64,000 nucleotides of DNA from an uncultured Aquimarina sp. GTDB lineage: Bacteria > Bacteroidota > Bacteroidia > Flavobacteriales > Flavobacteriaceae. Below, piece after piece: positions 56,016 through 63,818 of the stretch. The notes under the pieces are model-generated. The model was given only the letters and a program-made list of their open reading frames with translations. It was not told the origin of the DNA and did not search any database. Each line of letters begins with the position of its first letter. Position 1 is the first letter of the stretch. The translations under genes were made by a program, and so were the position numbers. Where the stretch lies: contig CANMMM010000009.1 of the NCBI GenBank assembly GCA_947498935.1, forward strand, positions 103,964-167,963, in the 5' to 3' direction.

Positions 56016-56031
56016 ATATAAATATTATATT
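56016..56031. promoter_or_regulatory. Operator-like 16-mer, copy 1
   Basis: TATATAAATATTATAT, repeated exactly at 56093-56108, in the divergent gap between the coiled-coil regulator and the plus-strand operon. Confidence 0.45.
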
Positions 56032-56092
56032 GCTGATTTACAGTTTGTTAAATTGTAATATCGAAATCAAACAAAAGCTAATGTGTAAATAA

Positions 56093-56108
56093 TATATAAA
56101 TATTATAT
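56093..56108. promoter_or_regulatory. Operator-like 16-mer, copy 2
   Basis: Exact copy of 56016-56031, 77 bases apart, close to an integral number of helical turns. Confidence 0.45.
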
Positions 56109-56244
56109 AGATTTGAAAATAAATATATAAGCCTTTATAGGAAGCTCTTGTTGTTCATTAATTGGTTGTAATACAAGACAAATTTAAGGCGATAATATAT
56201 AAAATTTAAACAAATTTTAAATTAATTTTAAAAAGTCATTGGGG

Positions 56245-56559
56245 ATGTATGTAAAATCGGAATTTACCGAGCAATTGAAAATGCTAGACAAGTATAATGA
56301 TGCACCTACTCAACTGCTTATGGAACGTACAGGTTTTAGTAGACCAACCGTTCAGAAATTTTTAGATGGTCATCAGCTTAGAAGTTATAATCAGGACAAA
56401 CTTATAGAAGCGGTCATCAAGATCAATGAGGAAGCATTGGAAAAAAGAAAATCGTTAGAAATACGCAGAAAAGAAGTGGCTCGATTAGAGTTTCAACTCA
56501 ATCGAAGAGAACTTAGAAAAAGAAAATTGATGCGATCAAGAAGAATGGGAGACTTATGA
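56245..56559 (+). CDS. Small HTH protein with basic coiled-coil tail (104 aa)
   Basis: I take the ATG at 56245 (MYVKSEFTEQL); a TTG lies six bases upstream. The sequence APTQLLMERTGFSRPTVQKFLDGHQLRSYNQDKLIEA is an XRE-like HTH. A very basic helical tail (RRKEVARLEFQLNRRELRKRK) follows. It is first gene of the plus-strand operon and overlaps the next small gene by ATGA. Confidence 0.7.
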   Translation: MYVKSEFTEQLKMLDKYNDAPTQLLMERTGFSRPTVQKFLDGHQLRSYNQDKLIEAVIKINEEALEKRKSLEIRRKEVARLEFQLNRRELRKRKLMRSRRMGDL

Positions 56560-56699
56560 AAATTATAGATATCCAAAAATCACAGCAGGAAATACACCTT
56601 CGCAAAATACGTACCGTATTTAAGCGTAAAAAACGCCCAACAAGTACACCTATTTATTGTACAAAGATAGTTTTCAAGCAGGACGATCCGTCCGTGTAG
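56556..56699 (+). CDS. Small basic protein (47 aa), coupled to the HTH gene
   Basis: The ATG overlaps the upstream TGA (ATGA), a sign of translational coupling. It reads MKIIDIQKSQQEIHLRKIR, then TVFKRKKRP and a short tail to TAG. Basic and probably nucleic-acid-binding; no family recognised. Confidence 0.5.
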   Translation: MKIIDIQKSQQEIHLRKIRTVFKRKKRPTSTPIYCTKIVFKQDDPSV

Positions 56700-56793
56700 A
56701 TGAATCCAAATACCACATCATTTTAAAGTTATTTGTTATGCCATTATTAGCTATGGTATGTCTTGATGTGCATATACACTAAAATAGTATCAT

Positions 56794-58149
56794 ATGATTA
56801 TCAATTATTCGTCTTCCTTTAAATCGTTAGATAATTATGTAGTTGAATTTAATGGAGTTCAGACAACGATGTGTACGCAAGTACGTCAGTCAATGGTATC
56901 GACCATGCAACAAATCATCAGAATTTATGGAGCTTTTTTGCTAAAAGCAAATAAGGTTCGCCCTATTGACCTTTCTCAATTACCTGCTTTACCTACGAAT
57001 AATGTACAGTTATCTAAACGAACCCATGCTAGTACACGTACAATAAAAAGACATATCAAAAGGCTTTTAGAATCAGGTATTCTTGTTAAGAAGGTATGGC
57101 ACGGAACGAATGCTCCTTATGAGTTATTTATAAATCCTAAAATATTGTGGATAAAGGGTATTGGGCATGTTGAAAAGCCTACAATAACCGATAAATCAAG
57201 AAATAAAAGTAGTGTTGATAATCAAGAGGTTATGATTAATAAGGGTGCAAAATGTCCTCATACAGATACTAATAAAAAAACTTATAAAAGAAATAATATA
57301 CTAATAGGGCATGATATTGTTGAAAACGAAGGTCTATTGAGTACTTGCCAAGATTTAGGGAAAACTGATAAAAAGACAGAAAAAATAGAAGTAAGGAATT
57401 CGCTATCGCTCATGTCGCTTCTATTTACTGATAAAAAAACAAAAAAAGTAACAAAAAAAGTAACAAAAAAAACACGAAGGAAAGACCTTGTTGAAGAAGC
57501 ACGAAGGAAAGATGCTTGGCGGGAAGATCGGGTAGATGCCAAAAAAAATGCGCAAAAAAAGCAAACTGGCGCGCAAAATTTTGAAGTCGACCCAAGGGCT
57601 AAAGAGGATAAATATCTTCAGAATAAAGCCCCCCGTCACGCTTTCCTATCGCAATATGCTACAGAGCTTTGGGAGCTTGCCCGAAAATCTCTTTACAAGG
57701 GGGTATGGCTCAATAAGCGACAATTAGATGTTGGATCGAGCTTAGTGTATCACTGGTATGAATCAGTAAAGCCCCATGCGTTAGAAAAAGCTCATGAGCA
57801 GTATAAAAAGCGGATTTGTTTGGTAAAAAATTATATCAATAGAGACCCTGATAATCGTTTTGTTCTATTGCCAGATCAGTTCTTCGATATAGAAAATGAA
57901 AATGGTTTTAGAAAGTCGAAAGCCTGGTACCACAAAGATCAGAAACATCAAAATTTTCTAGAATTACAACGCATTGCTGTTAAGGAAATCGAAAAATTCA
58001 AGAAGAATGAGCTAAAAGATACAGGGGTGGGTATTCCTAGATTGGAATGCTACCGAAAATGTGAAGAACGTATCAGTAAACTAGGAGTTTCTAGCCTTTT
58101 AGACCGCTTCTATGCTAGTTGTTCACCACTATTAGAAAATGAATGTTAA
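56794..58149 (+). CDS. Winged-helix replication-initiator-like protein (451 aa)
   Basis: Residues about 30-115 (QIIRIYGAFLLKANKV, then QLSKRTHASTRTIKRHIKRLLESGILVKKVWHGTNAPYELFINPKIL) form a winged-helix domain as in primary replication proteins and phage replisome organisers. The middle (about 195-265) is a highly basic low-complexity linker with KKVTKKVTKKT. The C-terminus (about 280-450) is helical. No catalytic motif seen. Inference: DNA-binding replication or regulatory protein of element B. Confidence 0.6.
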   Translation: MIINYSSSFKSLDNYVVEFNGVQTTMCTQVRQSMVSTMQQIIRIYGAFLLKANKVRPIDLSQLPALPTNNVQLSKRTHASTRTIKRHIKRLLESGILVKKVWHGTNAPYELFINPKILWIKGIGHVEKPTITDKSRNKSSVDNQEVMINKGAKCPHTDTNKKTYKRNNILIGHDIVENEGLLSTCQDLGKTDKKTEKIEVRNSLSLMSLLFTDKKTKKVTKKVTKKTRRKDLVEEARRKDAWREDRVDAKKNAQKKQTGAQNFEVDPRAKEDKYLQNKAPRHAFLSQYATELWELARKSLYKGVWLNKRQLDVGSSLVYHWYESVKPHALEKAHEQYKKRICLVKNYINRDPDNRFVLLPDQFFDIENENGFRKSKAWYHKDQKHQNFLELQRIAVKEIEKFKKNELKDTGVGIPRLECYRKCEERISKLGVSSLLDRFYASCSPLLENEC

Positions 58150-58167
58150 ATTAATATATCATAAATC

Positions 58168-58659
58168 ATGGAAAGAAAAACCAAGAGAAAAAGTCGACGT
58201 TTAGCAACAAAACTAAAGCAAGCAGTACAACATTTACATGTAGATGTATTTGGCTATGAAGCCAAAGTTACCCAAAACATCTCCAGTTATTTTACAAGGT
58301 TGTCACAAGAAACGGGAATTTCTCAACCCTGTTTATTTCTTAGAATATTCAAGGATCAAGATATGATTCATGTAGGAATTTATTATCAAGGGCGATTGGT
58401 CAAAAAGATTCCTGTAACTGCATTGATTGGTTTATTTACCGATATAGAAGCTTCTGATATTTTTGATGTAGAGGTTAAGGTTTCAAACAAGATTACATCT
58501 TTTCTACAAGAGTTAGCCACAACCCAAAAGATGAACACTGCACAATTACAGATTTGTATTTTTTCTAGAGACTCACAGGTAGTGGTAAAAGCATATCGTG
58601 GCATAGATTACATTGAGGATGTTCCTTTACGAAAATTAATCAAACATTTCATGGGATGA
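58168..58659 (+). CDS. Hypothetical protein with an internal domain duplication (163 aa)
   Basis: After a basic start (MERKTKRKSRRLATKLKQ), residues 32-90 and 103-161 align with each other without gaps. Both run K-V, then I-S/T-S, then L-x2, then a strand with IF, Asp, Y-x-G, and end P-x-x-x-L-I-x-x-F. It overlaps the next gene by ATGA. No family recognised. Confidence 0.65.
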   Translation: MERKTKRKSRRLATKLKQAVQHLHVDVFGYEAKVTQNISSYFTRLSQETGISQPCLFLRIFKDQDMIHVGIYYQGRLVKKIPVTALIGLFTDIEASDIFDVEVKVSNKITSFLQELATTQKMNTAQLQICIFSRDSQVVVKAYRGIDYIEDVPLRKLIKHFMG

Positions 58660-58955
58660 CATTAAAAAAGAAAAGAAAGCGGTGGAATATATATAAACAT
58701 TCTAGATATAAGATGGTAGTGTATTTTAAAGACAAAAAGGGCAAAAGAGCTGATGGAAAAGACGAGCCTTCCAATTTCTATTCTTTTGATTGGAAAAGTG
58801 GATATTCTAGAAATCTTGATCCAGAAAAAGGGTTAGCAGGGCTTCATAAAAAGGTTCAACTATATGGTGAAAAAGCGAACTATATTTTGATTTATGATCG
58901 TCGTACTAATACTTTGATCGAAAAGTACTTTGAAGGTGATCCTGTAGCATTATAA
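58656..58955 (+). CDS. Hypothetical basic protein (99 aa)
   Basis: The start overlaps the upstream stop (ATGA). Lys/Arg-rich N-terminus (MTLKKKRKRWNIYKHSRYKM), then FYSFDWKSGYSRNLDPEKGLAGLHKKV and YILIYDRRTNTLIEKYF. Cytoplasmic; no family recognised. Confidence 0.6.
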   Translation: MTLKKKRKRWNIYKHSRYKMVVYFKDKKGKRADGKDEPSNFYSFDWKSGYSRNLDPEKGLAGLHKKVQLYGEKANYILIYDRRTNTLIEKYFEGDPVAL

Positions 58956-58967
58956 AGATATAAAGCA

Positions 58968-60104
58968 ATGAAACAAGTACATGCATTATTAAAAAGTACA
59001 GCGATACGGAGTACTGTGCCCAAGCAGCACTCAACATCAAATGCTGTTCGATTATTATATGTAGAGGCATCGATCAATTCCAAGGGGTACTATAGAATGA
59101 TCCTTCCTTCATTAGAATTAGGAAAGACAGCATACTTTGAAACTCGTATTATCTCGGTAAAAAAATGGGATTTTAGGCAGCGTTCTATGACCATGACTTC
59201 TGGGCTATTTCAAGAAGAAGAAGTACTATGGGCAGATTATATAATTTTTCCTATGCTATGGTCAGATTTCACATATTTGCTAAAGGCGATTAAAGGCTTA
59301 AATCCAAATGTTCAGCTTGTTATGGATATTGTTAAAGATTTTGATGCAGGCACTAATGCCAATGCGAATGAAGATCACTTATTTCACAATATTTGTCTTA
59401 TGGATTTGATTACAGTTTCTTCAGAAAATTTATTAGCAATTTATCAGGATAAGTTATTAATGTATGAGGAGTGTAGTGATTTAGAAATGTGTGTATTACC
59501 TTCCTTAATTTCGAAGATAGGATATGAAGGACTATCCCAAGACTCAAAAAGCAAGGATACTGTAGTACGCTTAGGTGTTATCTGTGAAGAACCTTATTTT
59601 GATTTTTATGATTTTATGTTTCCTGTATTCAGGAAATTAAAAGAAAAATATAAGGATACTTTAGAGCTTATTTTTTTAGGGTCTAAAGGGGTCACTCTTT
59701 TGGGAGAATCCCAAGAGGCATATGATTTACAGATTACTCATCATAAAACGGTTAGTTTTTTAGCATATTTCCAGACTTTGCAAAGTTTATCTCTTGATAT
59801 TTTAATGATTCCTTTATCTCCTCAATTTAACCAAGAACTAGCTAGTACGACTCGATTTTTGGAAGGAGCAGCCATCGGCTTACCTGTCATTGCACCATTG
59901 GCTTCTTCTTATGCAGAGGTGATCAAGAATAGGGAAACGGGGATACTTGTGAAAAATTTTAAGGACTGGACAGCTAACTTAGAAGAATTGATTGAATCCC
60001 CTGAAATGAGAAAAAGATTGGGAGCTAATGCCAAAAAAATAGTGTGGGAAGCGCACAGTTACAATACACAAACACTTCAAATGTTTTGTGATATTTTTAT
60101 TTGA
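58968..60104 (+). CDS. GT-B-type glycosyltransferase-like protein
   Basis: A 378-aa protein with the two-domain pattern of group 1 (GT-B) glycosyltransferases. The C-terminal half shows the donor-site region FLEGAAIGLPVIAPLASSYAEVIKNRETGILVKN and the closing helix MRKRLGANAKKIVWEAHSY. The N-terminal half (LLYVEASINSKGYYRMILPSLEL) is divergent. It is last gene of the element B operon, 12 bases after the 99-aa gene. Such enzymes in mobile elements may modify DNA, virion or host surface; the substrate is unknown. Confidence 0.7.
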   Translation: MKQVHALLKSTAIRSTVPKQHSTSNAVRLLYVEASINSKGYYRMILPSLELGKTAYFETRIISVKKWDFRQRSMTMTSGLFQEEEVLWADYIIFPMLWSDFTYLLKAIKGLNPNVQLVMDIVKDFDAGTNANANEDHLFHNICLMDLITVSSENLLAIYQDKLLMYEECSDLEMCVLPSLISKIGYEGLSQDSKSKDTVVRLGVICEEPYFDFYDFMFPVFRKLKEKYKDTLELIFLGSKGVTLLGESQEAYDLQITHHKTVSFLAYFQTLQSLSLDILMIPLSPQFNQELASTTRFLEGAAIGLPVIAPLASSYAEVIKNRETGILVKNFKDWTANLEELIESPEMRKRLGANAKKIVWEAHSYNTQTLQMFCDIFI

Positions 60105-60137
60105 TAGATGGTATAAATTCTTCCTTAATTTGGAATT

Positions 60138-60184
60138 CAAAAGCCCTTTTCGTGAAAGTATTATGCGAAAAGGGCTTTTGTTAT
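60138..60184 (+). terminator. Terminator of the element B operon
   Basis: CAAAAGCCCTTTTCG (60138-60152) pairs perfectly with CGAAAAGGGCTTTTG (60166-60180), a 15-bp stem with a 13-base loop. It lies between convergent genes and may act both ways. Confidence 0.8.
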
Positions 60185-60188
60185 CTTA

Positions 60189-60278
60189 GGGCGTTACCAC
60201 AAGGGTCGGGCTTTCCGTTACAATTCCTCGCTACTCCTATGGTCGTAGCTGTGGGATTTTCACTGCAATCCCTAACGC
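60189..60278. repeat. Palindromic dispersed intergenic repeat, copy 5
   Basis: GGGCGTTACC ... GGGTCGGGCTTTCCG, a TACAATTCCTCG core, then CCCTAACGC. Same core type as copies 2 and 4, in forward orientation. Confidence 0.8.
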
Positions 60279-60356
60279 AAATCAATACTACTCGCTAAGA
60301 TGACAAACCAACATTAGAATAGAAAATAGGTTCTCAGCACATTCATATCCATTCAA

Positions 60357-61448
60357 TTACTTTTTGTTACGCAGATTTTTAATGAACTCTTTTAGCTGTA
60401 TGTTCTCTTTTTTGAAAAACACTCGTTGAAATGCTTCTGCTCTTTTGTAGCCTAATTCTTTTGCGATTGCAGATAAGGTATAATTTCTAAATTTCTCATC
60501 TACCTCTAGTCGGTTTTTAGCATAATCTACTTTTAGGTGATTGATGTAATCGATAAACGATTTTCCTTTATGCATATTTACAATTTGAGATAGGTATCTA
60601 GAATTAGTATTAAATTCATTAGCAAGTATATTTAGGGTTACTTTACCTTTTAGATAGTCTTGATTATCTTCAAATTCTTTGAGTTTTTGAATAACATCAC
60701 TGATAATTTGATCCGTTATTTGCATTTCATAATTCGTTGCTTTTTTAGTTTTCTTATTAATTTGTTTCAGCATTAGCGTTTCTTTCTTTGCTTTGTCTAC
60801 AAAGTTTACAATGTAGGTGATCATCATTAATAAAAAGCCAAAATTCACAACGGATTGTTCTAGAGTTTGATAATCTCCTGCTATTACGATCATAGGCATA
60901 AAGGATAAATTCAATAACCCTAGATTTCCTGCAAATAGTCGGAATTTAAACAGTCTTGATTCTCCTTTACCTTTTTTATAGACCCTATAAAGGTCTTTGC
61001 TTACACGTATGAGATAAGCAACTGCGATACATAATGGAACCCCTAAATACATTTTCCGTGCAATTTGGAGTTCTCCTGTGATACTATAAGGAACTATAAA
61101 TAGCATGAGAAAAGACCCTGTTAAAATGTAGATTAGATACTTAACCTTGAAAAGGCGAAATGGTTTTATATTAAATTCCATATAGATATAGTATATGAAA
61201 TAAATAGCTACAATGCTTCCACTACCATAGGCAATAATGGTTTGTAGCAGTAGGTTTATTGGAATGTTTTTATCAGGGAAAAGTCCTGAGAATAAATTAT
61301 AAGCTATATAGGTAAGGATTAACCATAAAAAACGTAATCGCTGCTTATCCTCTGGACGCGATAAAAAAATCACAACTTGAGCAGGTAGCAAGGCTATTTG
61401 AATGACCAGTATCCAAAAAGTAACTGGCATTATTTCAGTTCCAAACAT
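60357..61448 (-). CDS. AraC-family regulator with N-terminal membrane domain
   Basis: A 363-aa protein. Residues 1-230 contain about seven transmembrane helices; the C-terminal 100 residues are an AraC-type double HTH (LNILANEFNTNSRYLSQIVNMHKGKSFIDYINHLKVDYAKN and LSAIAKELGYKRAEAFQRVFFKK). It probably senses a signal in the membrane and binds DNA directly. It starts 3 bases after the GNAT gene, so the two form an operon. Confidence 0.88.
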   Translation of the reverse strand: MFGTEIMPVTFWILVIQIALLPAQVVIFLSRPEDKQRLRFLWLILTYIAYNLFSGLFPDKNIPINLLLQTIIAYGSGSIVAIYFIYYIYMEFNIKPFRLFKVKYLIYILTGSFLMLFIVPYSITGELQIARKMYLGVPLCIAVAYLIRVSKDLYRVYKKGKGESRLFKFRLFAGNLGLLNLSFMPMIVIAGDYQTLEQSVVNFGFLLMMITYIVNFVDKAKKETLMLKQINKKTKKATNYEMQITDQIISDVIQKLKEFEDNQDYLKGKVTLNILANEFNTNSRYLSQIVNMHKGKSFIDYINHLKVDYAKNRLEVDEKFRNYTLSAIAKELGYKRAEAFQRVFFKKENIQLKEFIKNLRNKK

Positions 61449-61451
61449 ACG

Positions 61452-62024
61452 TTACTTTTTTTTAAATAAGTGTAACGTGTATGTAGTAAGGTTTAAGGTT
61501 TTAAAACGGATAAAACCAAATTTTTCATACCAGGGTATATTATGTGGCACTGAAGTTTCAAGATAAATAGGTAGCTCTCCACAATAGGTGATCACCTCTT
61601 CTAATAGTTTACTGCCAATTCCTTTTTTTTGGTGAAATGGATCAACTCCAATGTACCATAGGTGTGCATACGGAGTATCTGGATAATTCTTTTTTAGTAG
61701 CGCTTCACGTTTAAGTGTAGCGCTAACTTTTTTAATTCCTATGGTTTTTATAATGAGTTTCAAATCCCATAGGATAGTTTTGAGCGAAGTCTTTTTTAGA
61801 TGTGGAAATACTACGATACAGGCAGCATTATGATCATCAGAAATAAAAATTTTTCCAAAGTTAATTCCTTGAAAAAAAGAATATGCTATTAATGTTTTAA
61901 TGCGTTGGATTTTCTTGTAGTCTTGTTTAACGATGTAGTTTACGGATTGGTTGTCTTTAAAAGAAGATGTGATAATTTCAATCACTCTTTCTTTATGTGT
62001 ATTCCTTGCTATCCCCATTAGCAT
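61452..62024 (-). CDS. GNAT-family N-acetyltransferase
   Basis: A 190-aa acetyl-CoA-dependent transferase. The core runs AHLWYIGVDPFHQKKGIGSKLLEEVITYC (acetyl-CoA motif A, with QKKGIG), then YLETSVPHNIPWYEKFGFIRF. The start is ATG 62024 or 62018. It is first of the operon with the AraC regulator. The substrate is unknown. Confidence 0.88.
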   Translation of the reverse strand: MLMGIARNTHKERVIEIITSSFKDNQSVNYIVKQDYKKIQRIKTLIAYSFFQGINFGKIFISDDHNAACIVVFPHLKKTSLKTILWDLKLIIKTIGIKKVSATLKREALLKKNYPDTPYAHLWYIGVDPFHQKKGIGSKLLEEVITYCGELPIYLETSVPHNIPWYEKFGFIRFKTLNLTTYTLHLFKKK

Positions 62025-62408
62025 AATGAATTTAAAGTTAATAATTAATATATGTGTAAAATTTGTCCCTTACATGTAAGTGCTATAACCAAAGAAAATG
62101 TTACCCCTCAAAAATTAACTTTTTCATTTTATTAAGTTTTTTAACTATAAATTAACGTTTTCAAAAGATGAGACTAGATTAAACAAGTAAAAAAAGATCA
62201 TAATTCAAGAATTAAGGTATCTTTTTTCAAGAAAAGTGGAAAATCTGATTTTTTTTTAGGTGAGATGTGTATTTATCTTTACCAAGCCTACCCTATTTTT
62301 TGTAACCCATTTTTTTAAAAAAACAATCAAAAAATTGGGACTATTTTTAATGATACCTACTGGGGAGTAGGTATCATTTTACATTTATGAATGCTAAAGG
62401 GAAACAGC
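62025..62408. other. Divergent region upstream of the zinc-finger gene
   Basis: AT-rich; holds a perfect hairpin at 62349-62378 and a looser CCCA-T-run/A-run-TGGG inverted repeat at about 62309-62340. No gene seen. Confidence 0.5.
62349..62380 (+). promoter_or_regulatory. Perfect 13-bp hairpin in the leader of the zinc-finger gene
   Basis: AATGATACCTACT (62349-62361) and AGTAGGTATCATT (62366-62378) with a GGGG loop, followed by TT. It lies 30 bases before ATG 62409. It could be an attenuator, a short terminator or an operator dyad. Confidence 0.65.
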
Positions 62409-63008
62409 ATGAAAAAAATAATAGAAAGAGAAGTATTTGGAATTTTAGCAATGACTATTCTTTTAATTCCACAAATTGCACATACAGTGTATGTATTCGA
62501 GGCAAATAGTCACTATGAGCATCCTTGGTTCTCATGGTGCTATGCTTTAGGAGTTGATCTTGCCATTTTGATATTTACTGTAAAAGGGTGGTTACGCACT
62601 GCATTCATTTATTTATTTGCGACACTATCTCATAATTTGGCTTATCAATTTATGCCACAAGGTCTGGTCAGTAGTATATTGATTAGCGTGGTACAATCTA
62701 CCACACTGTTTAGTTTTTGTCATTTATTTTTTAAGGGTAAAGAATCAGCAAAAGACACACCACTCACAGAATCTAAACTTTCCGAGGCTTCTTTGGAGAT
62801 ACAAGGAGCAATAGAGGCAGGGATTCGTTTTACACCAGAACCGTTTGTTTGCCCAGAGTGTCAAGCATCTTTCAAGACCTTAGAAGAATTGCAAGCTCAT
62901 ATTGCGATGCATCAAGAAGCTGGAGAATGGGAACCATCAGCATATGGTGCTTGGGAGTTAGATAATGATACCCGTTACAATTATTGTAACAATCTTACTG
63001 CTCAGTAA
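62409..63008 (+). CDS. Membrane protein with C-terminal C2H2 zinc finger
   Basis: A 199-aa protein from ATG 62409 (MKKIIEREVFG); an in-frame ATG at 62391 is possible. Four hydrophobic helices span about 9-106. After a polar linker, residues 148-168 read CPECQASFKTLEELQAHIAMH: Cys-x2-Cys-x12-His-x3-His, an exact classical C2H2 finger with the hydrophobic F and L positions. Such fingers are rare on bacterial membrane proteins. Function unknown; the 4-helix part recalls small proteins of mobile elements. Confidence 0.7.
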   Translation: MKKIIEREVFGILAMTILLIPQIAHTVYVFEANSHYEHPWFSWCYALGVDLAILIFTVKGWLRTAFIYLFATLSHNLAYQFMPQGLVSSILISVVQSTTLFSFCHLFFKGKESAKDTPLTESKLSEASLEIQGAIEAGIRFTPEPFVCPECQASFKTLEELQAHIAMHQEAGEWEPSAYGAWELDNDTRYNYCNNLTAQ

Positions 63009-63069
63009 GACAAGCATTATTTTTTAGATTAAAAAAAGGGGATACGATTACTAATAAATCATTATAGGG

Positions 63070-63366
63070 ATGAAAATATATTTTAATGTTACATGGGCTA
63101 AGAACGGACTATTTAACGCAGGTCAACGAGATTTTACTATGGTATGGAACGAAGGACAAGCAATACCAAGAAAAGGAGAAACTGTTGATGTTTCAACATT
63201 TATTGAAGGTGAGTATAGTTCTAACGAAATTTTTATGCATAATAATACGGTCACTAATGTGTTTGACTGGATTGAAAGTACTACGGGATGGGAAGTAGAA
63301 AATTTAAAATGGGATTATAAAGATGATTCTATTATGCTTCATATTTTGATTACAGATAGAGGGTAA
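63070..63366 (+). CDS. Hypothetical protein (98 aa)
   Basis: Soluble alpha/beta protein: YFNVTWAKNGLF at the start, TGWEVENLKWDYKDDSIMLHILI at the end. It lies 61 bases after the zinc-finger gene on the same strand. No family recognised. Confidence 0.6.
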   Translation: MKIYFNVTWAKNGLFNAGQRDFTMVWNEGQAIPRKGETVDVSTFIEGEYSSNEIFMHNNTVTNVFDWIESTTGWEVENLKWDYKDDSIMLHILITDRG

Positions 63367-63687
63367 TAGTATAGAAAAGGATACAAACATTCACAGTGTC
63401 AATTAGAAAAATAATGTTGATTTTATTGTTTTTAGAACACATCAAAAAATTATTTTTACTACAGTTTTAGAAAGGTAATTAATAGGGGGGATAAATTGGG
63501 AAGCCCCATAAATAGTGGATTCAGTGATTTTTTTCTATTTTGAAATAGTTTTTTTTGCCAACGATAGCAAATGACACTAAGATGAAAATAAAAAAAAGCT
63601 AATTATATTTGAAACATCGTTTTGTCTCTAATTAGGCAAAATGAAAGTATACAAAATAGTGATTATAGCTGTTTTGATACAGGAATG

Positions 63688-63705
63688 ACTCCCGCTACAA
63701 GGAGA
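63688..63705 (+). repeat. 18-bp repeat, copy 1
   Basis: ACTCCCGCTACAAGGAGA, a small hairpin (CTCC/GGAG). Exact copy at 63757-63774. Confidence 0.6.
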
Positions 63706-63756
63706 GTTCCGAAATTCATATTGATCGTAAGATCGTTTTACGTTATCTACATTTTC

Positions 63757-63774
63757 ACTCCCGCTACAAGGAGA
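63757..63774 (+). repeat. 18-bp repeat, copy 2
   Basis: Exact copy of 63688-63705, 69 bases apart; the 51 bases between contain CGTAA/TTACG and GATC repeats. CCGCTACAA is also found in the core of the dispersed palindromic repeats. Confidence 0.6.
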
Positions 63775-63818
63775 TTCATGTACACATTTTGAAATTCGAG
63801 AGAATAGTTATTTGAAGT

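Larger units (their letters stand above)
52443..60104. mobile_element. Element B: probable second integrated element (right end unresolved)
   Basis: An integrase, small DNA-binding proteins and a coiled-coil regulator on the minus strand face a divergent operon with a winged-helix protein, as in temperate phages or satellites. It abuts the tRNA remnant, suggesting tandem accretion. No third tRNA 3' copy was seen to the right, so the limit is uncertain; 60104 is only the end of the last gene in the operon. Confidence 0.5.
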
